NCBI GenBank assembly: GCA_021292165.1
Contig: CM037880.1
Span: 136,712,564-136,776,563, forward strand
Source of the DNA: Shinisaurus crocodilurus
Lineage: Eukaryota; Chordata; Lepidosauria; Squamata; Shinisauridae
Direction of reading: 5' to 3'
DNA length: 64,000 bases
Under the pieces are notes generated by a model. The model saw only the letters and a list, made by a program, of their open reading frames with translations, was not told the origin of the DNA and did no database searches. Below are positions 54,810 through 64,000 of the stretch, in pieces. The position numbers and the translations under genes are program-made. Each line of letters begins with the position of its first letter. Positions within the stretch are counted from its first letter, which is position 1.

Positions 54810-56265
54810 GGTGTGTTTAAACAAATCCTGCCCAGGGTAGCATGGTCCAGGGCAGGCAAAGGTGACATTTGAAAAGAAGCAACCAGAGATCAAAAAGGCC
54901 AAAACCTGGTAGCTTAATCCAGGGCAGATGGGAGGTCAAGTCACAAAACAGCATTGTGTGATAGAGAGCAGGCAGTTAGCCTGGCAGGATCCTTTCTCAG
55001 CAAGACACATTGCTCAAGCTGAAGGCCTCACTTCTATTGGGCTTCCTGGAGCTAGATTGGTCTTCTTCACAGATGAGCTGACTAAGTGCTAAGTCAGCTG
55101 CTGGGGCTTGTATTGTACCCTTGGTGGCACTCTTGAGAAATACAGCTCATTTTGCATGGCTTGTGGCAAAAACATAGCCCAGTCCCTGGTGGCACAGCAG
55201 GTTAGCTGCTGGAGCCTGGCTTCTGGGGCCCCCAGTTTATCTTATAAACCAGCACTTTATGGTGGGGTGAGATGGACTTATGTGGCCTGGAATACTCTTG
55301 TTCAAGAGAAACACAGATGAAGAATGGCAAGTAGTGCAAGGCTACTATGAAACATGTACTGTTAAGGATTCTCTAGGCATTTTATGGGCAATAGTGTTTG
55401 GAAGAAATCTTGTGATTTGATAGCAAAACTAGTAAGGACTATCCACATTCAAAGTGATGCCGACCCATTCCACGTGTTGTTCCATTTGAGACGCTGTGTT
55501 TAAAATGTGCTTGTCTCCAGCAACCAGGAACAAATAATAATAATTTTTAAAATGACAATATGTCTTCTCTGTTGGATCAAAGTCCTGAAACTCCTTGTGT
55601 TGCTTTTCTAAAACCAGATTTTCCTATGTGAGGGCAGCTGACACACCATGGGATTGGACAAGGAAAAATTGATTTTCTAATACAAAGAGGTTTGTTCTAT
55701 TGGTGCCTCATATGACATCGAGAAAGCACTGCCAGAGGAGGATTCATTGTGCACCATGATCTCTTCCCCTGCCAGGAGGCCTGCTGCAGATGGCCTTCTG
55801 GAATGGATTACAAGGGAATGTAATTCCTTCTTCTTTTTTTTAATCAACCTGGTATAAAAACAAAAGGAGAGTTAACATTATAAATAGGTGGGCCCTGTGA
55901 TTTGAAAATAATCATTTCCGTAGAACAAAGCCTGTTTCCTCCTGTGTAATCCTTGTGTCCAAATAATTCTCTATATCATGAGAACAGTTGCCTTGTTTTC
56001 ATTGGATAATTTCATCTATCACAGATCTGGCTTAGACTATCTGAATACACTGCCTGATCCAGTTTTGTAAGGTGTGAGGTTGGCAAACAAGCCACAAATT
56101 TAAATTGGTAAATGGTTACTGGCTGGGTTGTCATGTTTGCAACAGATGGTTGGTAAGTGAATTCAACCACCCTTCTTCCATGTGATAGTATCACATAGAA
56201 TCAGCAATGGAAGCTTGCTGTTTTAGGTCAAGCCATTGTCAAGATCTGAGAAACCCTCCATTATC
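54810..56265. other. No gene seen; candidate conserved non-coding segment at 55690-56000
   Basis: No exon recognised. 55690-56000 is non-repetitive (ggattacaagggaatgtaat, then gaaaataatcatttcc). Confidence 0.3.
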
Positions 56266-56271
56266 TCTCTT

Positions 56272-56627
56272 CTATAAGCTTTTCTACATGAGGCATTTAT
56301 TTTGCACTTGTCATTCCCTATTCACGATTGTTTATAGGTTCTTTAGAGGACATTGTGACCCTCCACTTTTGTTTCTGTTTGTAAACAGCACTTTCCATGA
56401 GTTTTTTAGAGCAGGGAAAGTGGGGTATTATTTCTGATGGTGAAAGAAAGTGTTATTTCCTCTTATGTATTTGTGCTATTCTGCTATACCACGGTGCCAC
56501 CTAGAGGTTAAGTAGTGGAAAAGCAGGAAAAGAAACACTCCTTGTGTAGTGCTTGGTTCTCAATTCTGCAACAAAACCGAAAATAGATGCAGCGGATTAA
56601 CAGCCTCCTGTAGAAAAGCCCATAGGT
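56272..56627. repeat. MITE with CTTTTCTACA termini, copy 2
   Basis: Left agcttttctacatgaggc, right ctcctgtagaaaagccc, inverted. The interior matches 38292-38641 in the opposite orientation. Confidence 0.65.
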
Positions 56628-56629
56628 GT

Positions 56630-57268
56630 AGAAAAGCCCACCATATCTATAAGGTGAATATCTTACACCCCAGTATGAATGCATTCTGTGCATGTCAGTT
56701 CCAGTTCCAACATAGCTTACTTCTGTAAGTATACTTGGGATTAGAACTTACGCAAATGTTTGTACAGTTGAAGGCCATCCTAAAACCACAGCTACATTAG
56801 GAAAATAAGGTGGATTGAGTGTGACTTCATCTTTGATAAGGAGATACTTGACATAATAGGTGTAGGTAATTATTTTTGTCATCTGTTGTTGCTCTAACAA
56901 AATATACAATTTATTGTGGCCCTTACCATACAGAAGTCATAGCATAAGAAAAAATATGACTAGGGCATTACGGTATATTACTTGGATGTGCTCCTTCAGT
57001 TACCCCAGACAAAGAGTAACTGAACTAACAGAACATCCTCACCCCTGCAACTAACTTTGAAGAAGAGTCAAAGGCATGTACTCCCAAGTTCCAATGCCTT
57101 AAAAAAAAATGAGCACAGACCCTGCATACAGATTGCTGGTGCAACTTTTTATCTGAGATTGGAGCTTAGCTGCCCAACTGTGACTCTTTGGCTGGCACCA
57201 CACTGTCTGTCTTGTTTGGGAACGGGTTTGTTCTCACTACATTGCTAGTGCAAACTGAAGCTGAAAAC
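56630..57268. other. No gene seen
   Basis: Unique sequence; no exon recognised. Confidence 0.4.
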
Positions 57269-57273
57269 ATTAG

Positions 57274-57991
57274 TGTGAAGGACTGCCAACTGGTCCTTTA
57301 CTCAAGACCAGAGATCAAAGCACTGCAAAACTGCCAGCCTTAGCTCTGCTGTCTTGACTTGATTCTCTCAGGGCCTTGCCCTTGGACCATACACTGGATT
57401 TAGCACTGAACCACACTGTGTGGGGTAAAACCAGGAAAGTTTATTCAAGGTAAACAGATTACAACAAAAGGTGGGGAATGAGGGAAGAGGGAGAAAGGTG
57501 GGGAGACACTTTGGTACATACAGCAGAGCTACAAAATAACAAAACTAGTTCCTTTACCATATAACTACCCAGGCGCTTACTCTCTTTACCTGGGGGTTGG
57601 TCCTCTTCAGGACTTGCCTCAGCAGAAAAGCCCTACTCCTGCAAAAGCGTGCAGACTACAACAACCCAAACCAGAAGCCACAGCAGCAGTATAGATTCCC
57701 CCCACCCCACCCCTTCTTTCAGTAGCCCAGCTGTCTTTGGCCAATCAGGATGAACTTCATCTGGGCTAGGGGAGGGGTGGCTCTTTGCTCATGAATAGAG
57801 TGCTTGGGGCATTTGCATGCAAATAGCTGTGGCATGGAGACATCAACTGCCATGGGAGACTCTGAGGCACCATCAGAGAAAGCTATGTACATTTGCATGG
57901 GATTCCCAACCTCCAGCTGGGATTATACTTGTTTACACGTGTGGAGGTGTGTGTGTGTGTGGTGCAGGAAACTCACGCTTTTTCCTTCACA
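57274..57991 (-). mobile_element. Solo LTR (718 bp), 5-bp TSD
   Basis: Starts tgtgaaggactgcc and ends ttttccttcaca, with inverted ends. Perfect attag copies flank it (57269-57273, 57992-57996). The complement of aataaa (gtttattcaagg) near 57438 shows minus orientation. Same family as 52298-53354 and 43859-44883. Confidence 0.88.
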
Positions 57992-58218
57992 ATTAGTAGC
58001 TTGTGAACTAGACCTTGGAGTGGTAAGGAAGCTAACATTTCAAAACAAGGTTATGTGTGGGCCATCAGATTCAACTGAAGTCTAATCTAGTTAGTATTGT
58101 TGCTCATCCGCATATTATGAACCCTTTTATACACTTAACATGTAACAGGTGTACTTACTCTCTTCTGTGTGTGCTGGCTTCCATATTATAGGGCTTGGCA
58201 TATTATTATTACTACATT

Positions 58219-59460
58219 ACTAGCTGTTGCCCATGGCTTCGCTCGCATGGATTTTAGGATTTGGTACAATTGTTTTTAAAGAAACATGAGTTTTTTGTCA
58301 AAACTGTACAAAATATAATTTACAGGTTGATGTCTTAACGTAATAAGCAATGTTTATTACAGACGTTAGTCGGGGTGTATTGGCAACAAAACAAAGATAG
58401 TTGTTCCATTCATATGCGACTATGAATTTTTTTGTGTTGGAATTACAAACAGACAATGAGACAGACCAAAAATTAAAAATTATTTATTTGGCATCTGCAA
58501 CCTACAAAAAAACCCTATTTCAGTACTTCTTTGTAAACTACATTAGTGGTTCTCCCTTCAGGTGCTAGGATGACCAGAGAGTTAGGTGAGCTCACTCTGG
58601 AACAAACTACGTAAAACTGCCCATGTGAGAAGCAGTCTTCCCTTAGGTCAATCCCCGCTACCTTCAAAGTCTGCCCCTGCGACTTGTTTTTTACATTTAA
58701 ATTTTCAATTTGCATTTTGAATTTTTTTTTTATGGAGAAGAAAAATAAAAATAACAGGTTTTAAAATGAAAAGTTTTTTTGGGGGGGGGGATTCTCCTTG
58801 AAGGCCTGCGAGAGCTGTATGGAAAAGATACAGTGTCTCTGACTGAAAGTGTAACGTTTAGGCTGGGTGCTGGCAGCAGAAATCTTTTCTGACAGAAATA
58901 TCTGATCTTAAAGAAAAATCAGGTTAATCCTGAGAGTCTACAGGTGATGAAGAGTGACCATGCCAAGTTTGGGGTAGATCCGTCAAAACGTGATGGAGCC
59001 TATGCGACGCCCCCCCCCCCACAGCAGTCAGTCGGTAATTTAAAAAGTTTCCCTCCCTTTTCACCCCCTTAGAGAACATTCTAAATGGCCTACGGGAGAT
59101 TTGCATACCCACTCCTATTGGCCCCTGCAGGAATTCATACGAACATTCTAAGTGTCGTATGGGCTATTTGCATAATTGCTCCTATTGGCTCCTGTAGCAA
59201 TTATGAGGTGAGGCTGATTTGCATAACTGCTCCCCTGTTGTTTTGCCCATAGGAGATATGAGAGTGGGGAGATTTTGCCCCCTTTTTTCACCCCCTTAGG
59301 GACGGAATTTCCAAAAATCCTTCCTTAGTGGGTGTCTACGTCATAAAAGCAATGTCCCTTCAAAATTTCACGTTCCTAGATTAAACGGTTTGAGCTGGGC
59401 ATTGATGAGTCAGTCAGTCAGTCAGTCAACCAGTCAGTCAGGACTTCTTCTTTTATATAC

Positions 59461-59465
<5 letters not shown>
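58219..59465 (-). mobile_element. Helitron, internally deleted, with 3' hairpin and CTAG end
   Basis: Read on the minus strand, the 3' end shows the hairpin ccatgcgagcgaagccatgg, then gcaacag and CTAG followed by T (58223 down to 58219), the rolling-circle transposon terminus. The 5' side (about 59465 downwards) shows tatataaaagaagaagtcct, a run of GACT repeats and cagctcaaaccgttt, a layout I associate with animal Helitron 5' ends. Between them only a helicase C-terminus survives. The 5' TC end is blurred by an AT microsatellite and the neighbouring SINE. Confidence 0.8.
58515..58715 (-). pseudogene. Helitron PIF1-like helicase, C-terminal fragment
   Basis: The 66-codon minus-strand frame contains NKSQGQTLKVAGIDLRED, then HGQFYVVCSRVSS and LVILAPEG. 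These match the last conserved motifs of the PIF1-type helicase domain carried by Helitron Rep-helicases. This domain would unwind DNA during rolling-circle transposition. Everything upstream (Rep nuclease with its HUH motif, and helicase motifs I to IV) is missing; a poly-T/A tract near 58720-58760 marks the break. The stop at the end of this fragment is probably the natural one, about 290 bp before the Helitron 3' terminus. Non-functional alone. Confidence 0.85.

Positions 59466-59495
<30 letters not shown>
59464..59495. repeat. (AT)n microsatellite between the Helitron and a SINE
   Basis: About 16 AT units. Confidence 0.9.
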
Positions 59496-59500
<5 letters not shown>

Positions 59501-59714
59501 TATATCCTGCCTTCCTCTTGCGAGGAACCCAAGATGGGGTACATAGTCCTCCTCCTCTCTATTATATCCTCACAACAACCCTGTGAGGTAGGTTAGGCTG
59601 AGAGTCAGTGACTGTCCCAAAGTCACCCAGTGAGCTTCATGGCCAAGTGGGAACTAGAACCCAGGTCTCCCAAGTCCCAGTCCAACACTCTAACCACTAC
59701 GTCACACTGGCTCT
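59496..59714 (-). repeat. Sauria-type SINE, full length
   Basis: Minus orientation with the complete head (complement of agagccagtgtgacgtagtg at 59695-59714) and the B box complement near 59650-59662. The tail runs into the AT repeat. Confidence 0.9.
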
Positions 59715-60375
59715 CATATAGCAGTGTTTTGAGGGGTCTAACAGAAAACTCCATGAAGTTAAGGTTCAATACAGCCTGGCATAAGGGCCCAATGCCTGCA
59801 AATAAGAGTAGCGGGCAGTGGTGTGTGTGTGTCAAAGTTCTCAGCTGCAGATGAGAACCTTAAATCACTCAGTAGGGAGAAGCTGGGCAAGGCAGAACAA
59901 GACAACAGAACCTTCAACTGCTCAAGTAGCTGGAAGAGTGGAGAAATGCAGCATGGGCTAGCAAAGGAGACAAAAGAGTGTCTCCCCTCTGTGACACTCA
60001 GCAAACACTTACCTGCTCCTTCTCCAAGCATCTCTTCCTTGCTCCAAAAGGCAGAACATACCGAAGCTTGTCTACAGACATTATAGAAGCCTATTCTGAA
60101 GTTAGGAAAGCCTGCTGTCAGTGATGTTTAACTGGTAAATCAAAGAAAGAAAAAGGATTCTGCTCAAACTTATCAGAGAATCTTAAAGTCCTTTGTTCTT
60201 TTGATGGAAGCTATGGAGCAGGGCAATTTTGAGAGGCTCCCCTTCCCCCTGATCCTTTGGAAAGAGCATGAATTATTAGCCGATGAGCTCCATTCCTCAG
60301 TCCAGAAGAAATTGGACCTCCCAGCAGAATTAGGAGGTCTCCATCTGACAGTTCTGAAGTCCCTCCACCTTCTAT
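59715..60375. other. No gene seen
   Basis: Overlapping open frames of 70-91 codons occur on both strands without recognisable domains; treated as chance. Confidence 0.4.
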
Positions 60376-60377
60376 AC

Positions 60378-60465
60378 CAGCCTTCCCTAACCAGCTGGCT
60401 GAACCTTGTGGGAGTTGTTGTCCAACACATCTGGAGGGCACCCGGTTGGGGAAGGTTGTTCTACA
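60378..60465. repeat. hAT-type foldback MITE fragment (32818 family)
   Basis: accagccttccctaaccagc on the left; gtgggagttgttgtccaac and ccggttggggaaggttg on the right. Confidence 0.6.
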
Positions 60466-60469
60466 CAGT

Positions 60470-61055
60470 CAGCTGAAATGCTTAGAGATGAGGATAAAGG
60501 GCTTGATTACTCACTTCTTGATTCAGCAGGACGCGAGGCCTTTCATGTAATAGTACCCCAGGACACTGACCCCCCCCCCCAAATTGTGGTCCCCCACATC
60601 TCCATACCTTGGTAAACAATGGCAGTGAAAGATCCATGCAGAACTATGAAGTCTTTGGCACAAGCCCCTAGTCCCCACACCTCACTGTAACCAAGCCTAA
60701 ATACATGTAACTACTTCCCTCGTTTGCCCCACCTCCATTCCCTCCCCTGTTGACACCCTTGCATCATCTTCTAGATTACCAGCCCCTTGTGGCAGGGACT
60801 TGCCCTCATATTCCTTATAACACACTCTGGAGAATCAATACATCCTGAGAAAGATGGTTCAAAACATTATATACATTTGTGTAAATTTTAAGAAGAGTGC
60901 TATGTAATATAATGAGAAAGATTAACTGTGAGAGGTGAAAAGTTGGCAGTTTACCTCTAACTGAGGTCTAACACTTACATTGTATGTGCGGCCTACAGTT
61001 GGCAGCTTGCCAAGAGTCAGCAGAACTATTGCTATTACCAATGCAGCAACGAAGT
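60470..61055. other. No gene seen
   Basis: Unique sequence with a poly-C run near 60569-60580. Confidence 0.4.
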
Positions 61056-61060
61056 GCCTT

Positions 61061-61510
61061 AGGGCTCAATCCTATGGTGATGCCTGTAACCCTCCGAACT
61101 GGGAGGATTATGGGTATTCTATGCAGGGCAGGCGGAGGCGAAGGTCGCCTCAGCGCTTCTCCCGCCCTGCAAAGCAGCTAGATGGCTGATTTCAGCTGTC
61201 TAACTACAGCACATTGGAGTGAGAAGGAAGGAGGCTGAGGCACCACCAGGATACCTCGTATCTTGGCGCCGCTGGTCGCCTCCCCTCTCCGCCCCAGGGT
61301 CACCCCCTAAACCCCTTCTCCGAGGTCGCTTTTGTGACCTCGGAGAAGCAGCTGGCGCAGTTCTTTCTGTGCTAGCTGCGAGAGGTGGGGAGGGTGCTCC
61401 AAGCACCGAGTCCCAGCTCTGACATCGGAGCTGTTTTCCGATGTCAGCGCTGGGACTCCGAAAAATCCTATGGCCCTCTAGATGCTGCCTAGGGGCCATA
61501 GAATTGCTCT
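61061..61510. repeat. GC-rich foldback MITE with internal hairpins
   Basis: Ends agggctcaatcctatgg and ggccatagaattgctct are inverted. Inside, cttctccgaggtcgc pairs with gtgacctcggagaag around 61317-61348, and ctgacatcggagct pairs with ttccgatgtcagcgct around 61417-61452. Relative of 34647-35070. Open frames over it (up to 99 codons) follow its GC content. Confidence 0.65.
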
Positions 61511-62074
61511 TTTAGTGGGTTTACAGTTAGGTCCAGTGTCCACAGAATCATAAATGTCAGGCTGTGATGTGACAGGTTCACGGGAGAACATTCTGTTTAC
61601 GTACATTGATTTGCTTATAAGTACAGGCCAATGGAGTGCCACTTAGCTTGGTGTTAAAATGTTATATAAAAGGCCAGGCATAACACTGTCCAGAGTCAGT
61701 CTGGAGGATCAGCTGTGAGTCTGAGACCTGGAGCCAGTTAGAGAAAACCCTGAGGGAGAAGAAGGCATTAGCAAAGCTTAAGCTGAATGCTGACCAGAAG
61801 TCAGATTCAGGAAGCTGTACTTCTTTGCGGGGAGGCAGTGGCCTCTCCTGCGCTGCAGCCTTGCCAGAAAGCCCCTGACCAGAAAGAAGACATACCGTAA
61901 GTTGAAGCTGAAGCCAGATTGCTAGATGATCATTCGTTTTAGGAAGCCGTGAGTCTTCAGAGAGAGACAACTGAGATAATTTTACAATTTTTTTTCCTTA
62001 CCAGTGAGTATCTGATCAGAGGGTGGGCTTCAGGTTTAGATCTCTGAGATAATTCTGTGAGGGCTAATTAGGGT

Positions 62075-62238
62075 CAGGACCGGTGCAAGGAAGTTTGGTG
62101 CCCTAGGCAAGATCAGATATTTAGCGCCCCCCCTCCCACTTGAGAGCGCTGTATTTTTTTTCAAGGCGTTTCTGGCGCCCCTTTTAGCCCTGCGCCCTAG
62201 GCAGCTGCCTAGTTGGCCTAATGGTAGCACCGGCCCTG
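62075..62238. mobile_element. hAT-type MITE, perfect 8-bp TSD
   Basis: Left caggaccggtgcaagg, right tagcaccggccctg. Identical attagggt copies flank it (62067-62074, 62239-62246). 164 bp, no transposase. Confidence 0.88.
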
Positions 62239-62300
62239 ATTAGGGTGGAGGTCAGAAAGGGGAAACTGGCTATTGATTTTCATTAGGGAAGAGAACTAAG

Positions 62301-62481
62301 TTTATTTATTTATTTATTTATTATATTAATACCCCACCTTTTTTCCTGCAAGGAACCCAAGGCGGCTTACATAATCCTCCTCCTCTCCATTTTATCCTCA
62401 CAACAACCCTGTGAGGTAGGTTAGGCTGAGAGTCAGTGACTGGCCCAAAGTTACCCAGTGAGCTTCATGGCTGAGTGGGGA
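62301..62481 (-). repeat. Sauria-type SINE, head truncated
   Basis: (ATTT)n at 62301-62325, then ccacctttttt, ggaacccaaggcggcttac and the body to about 62481; it stops before the B box. Confidence 0.85.
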
Positions 62482-62644
62482 TGAAGTTAAGGTAATAGCT
62501 GCTTCCTTAAAGTAACAGTAGCATTTAAGCAAGAAACAAGTAAAGGCTTAAGTATCTAACCTGCTAAATAAGTAAAAAATTTAAAGGGTAAATAGGTTTT
62601 CAATAAACAGTATATATTTGTTTTAAATTTAAAGTAACTCTCCT

Positions 62645-63722
62645 TGTCAATTCAGCAGGTTTTCCTCTAGAATTGCCCTGTATTTGGTTCTATCCATCTT
62701 GCCCTCAATCCTGACCAGTTTCCCAGTCCCTGCCAAAGGAAAGCATCCCCACAACATGATGCTGCCACCACCATGCTTCACCATGGGGATGGTGTTCTCA
62801 GGGCAATGAGCACTGTTGACTTTGTGCAACACATAGTGTTTTCCGGGAAGGCCAAAAAGTTCAATTTTGGTCTTATCAGACCAGAGAACCTTTTCCCACA
62901 TGATGTTTGCTGTGTCTCCCACATGCCTTTTGACAAACTCCAAACGGGCTTTGATATGGGTTTGTTTCAGCAATGGCTTTCTTCTGCCACTCTTCCTTAA
63001 AGCCCAGCTTTGTGGAGCATCTGGGTGATAGTTGTCCCATGGACGGTTTCTCCCATCTCAGCTGCGGATCTCTCCAGCTCCTTCAGCGTTACCATTGGCC
63101 TCTTGGTTGCTTCTCTGACTAATGCCCTCCTTACCTGGTCACTGAGTTTTGGTGGGCAGCCTTCTCTTGGCAGAGTCGCAGTTGAGCCATATTCTTTCCA
63201 TTTTGTAATGATGGATTTAACAGTGCTCTGGGGGATGTCCATAGTTACAGATTTTTTTTTTTAATAACCCAACCTGATTGGTGCTTCAGTACAACTTTAT
63301 CCTTGAGTTGTTTTGATAGCTCCTTGGCCTTCATGGTGCTGTTTGTTTAGATATGCTCTCTGACAAACTCTGGGGCTTTCTAGAAACAGGTATATTTAAT
63401 CTGAATTCATGTGGCACTGGAATTGCACACAGGTGGACTCCATTCAACTACTTATTGTACAGTATGTGACTTCTGGAGGCAGTGGGTTGCACCAGAGCTT
63501 ATTTAGGCATGCCACAGCAAAGGGGATGAATACTTATGCAACCAACAAGCACCAGTTTGTTTTTGATTAATTAACTTCTGTGCCATGATAAAAAATATTT
63601 TGCACCTTCACAGTGTTGAGTATCTTGTGTACGTCAAGTGATAACAATGCAAATTAAATCCATTTCAATTCCAGGTTGTAACACATGGAAAAGTCAAGGG
63701 GGGATACTTCTGCAAAGATCTG
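62645..63722 (-). mobile_element. Tc1-type transposon, one end missing
   Basis: A minus-strand transposase runs from about 63240 to 62647. The element's 5' terminal region lies at 63245-63722 and ends cagatctttgcagaagtat on the minus strand, followed by TA at 63723-63724. The TIR inner phrase ccccccttgacttttccatg is typical of Tc1-like elements in vertebrates. The other end is absent: sequence stops soon after the ENLL motif, so the third catalytic residue and right TIR are lost. Confidence 0.85.
62647..63242 (-). pseudogene. Tc1-like transposase, frameshifted and C-terminally truncated
   Basis: The N-terminal part (63242-62997) has the paired-type helix-turn-helix DNA-binding region: STVKSIITKWKEYGS, then LPREGCPPKLSDQVRR and a second helical part. 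The catalytic part (62973-62647) has [13 protein letters not shown], where the aspartate is the first DDE residue, then [11 protein letters not shown] and [14 protein letters not shown] frameshift lies between the two near 62975-62997. The stretch that normally carries QQDNDPKH and the final acidic residue is missing because the element ends. It would have cut and pasted the element at TA sites; it cannot now. Confidence 0.88.
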
Positions 63723-63779
63723 TACAAAGGTGTTGAAATATGGGAATATTTATATAACTCCCATCCAGATATGCAGAAG

Positions 63780-63925
63780 CAGTGCTTTTTTTCTGGAGAA
63801 AAGGGTACCGGAACTCTTGGATTACATTTCCTCAGGAGTAGATGGCGATTAAATTGTAATGCAATTAATAGAAGAAAAGGTGCTGGAACTCAGTTCCGGT
63901 AAGTTCCACCAGAAAAAAAGCCCTG
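63780..63925. mobile_element. hAT-type MITE, perfect 8-bp TSD
   Basis: Left cagtgctttttttctgg, right ccagaaaaaaagccctg. Identical tgcagaag copies flank it (63772-63779, 63926-63933). 146 bp. Confidence 0.9.
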
Positions 63926-64000
63926 TGCAGAAGGCATAGTCTGGAAGCGTAATTCTGTCAATGTGTTCCTTAGTTCTGAGTGAGTCAAGGAATTAAGATA

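Larger units (their letters stand above)
61534..62640 (+). repeat. Possible LTR, interrupted by a MITE and a SINE
   Basis: A TATA-like ttatataaaagg near 61664 and a later ttttcaataaacag near 62598 give an LTR-like promoter-to-polyadenylation layout once the two insertions at 62075-62238 and 62301-62481 are set aside. No convincing termini or TSD, so this is tentative. Confidence 0.35.

Noticed and set aside
59390..59440. cagtcagtcagtcagt run as an independent satellite
   Set aside because: It belongs to the Helitron terminal region, where short GACT repeats are usual.

Overview
The window looks like nuclear DNA from a squamate reptile (lizard or snake). The clues are many tRNA-derived SINEs of the Sauria type ending in (TAAA)n, a 5S-rRNA-derived SINE with a CR1-like tail, L1 3' ends of the lizard type, Helitron, Tc1 and hAT elements, low CpG, and no bacterial-style coding. 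I see no intact host gene and no convincing host exon. The coding-like traces all belong to transposable elements and all are broken. Family names are from memory and were not searched; boundaries supported by a target-site duplication (TSD) are marked.

Layout. 1-7.1 kb: mostly unique AT-rich DNA with a decayed palindromic repeat, a Sauria SINE, short foldback elements and one 5'-truncated L1. 7.15-15.72 kb: a nested block. A minus-strand L1 with a 17-bp TSD was hit by a provirus (A, 7418-13562, 509-bp LTRs, 4-bp TSD) and by a solo LTR (14837-15677, 5-bp TSD). 15.7-23.4 kb: unique DNA plus a 680-bp hAT-type element with a perfect 8-bp TSD, a Tigger-type element and an 82-nt hairpin. 23.4-30.35 kb: provirus B, with 475-bp LTRs that look identical and a 4-bp TSD. 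30.4-47.5 kb: SINEs, MITEs, a 5S-CR1 SINE, a solo LTR and islands of unique sequence. 47.52-48.67 kb: a 1.15-kb GC-rich palindromic element. 48.7-58 kb: unique DNA, a tRNA-type SINE split by a MITE, and two related solo LTRs. 58.2-64 kb: a deleted Helitron with a helicase fragment and recognisable ends, more SINEs and MITEs, and a Tc1-type transposon with a broken transposase.

The most interesting observation is the pair A and B. Their internal regions are clearly homologous but decayed (gag, integrase and transmembrane-envelope traces; no reverse transcriptase seen). Their LTRs and primer-binding sites are unrelated. Within each element the two LTRs are almost or fully identical, so integration was recent. 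This fits non-autonomous retroviral passengers copied in trans that have exchanged LTRs by recombination. B also holds a rearranged, partly duplicated internal order and a vestige that may mark the older LTR boundary.

Other notable points are the 5S-CR1 SINE (three copies, two of them inside A and B at different sites), the giant palindrome, several perfect hairpins, and six copies of the CpG-containing octamer TACCGGTA in unrelated contexts.
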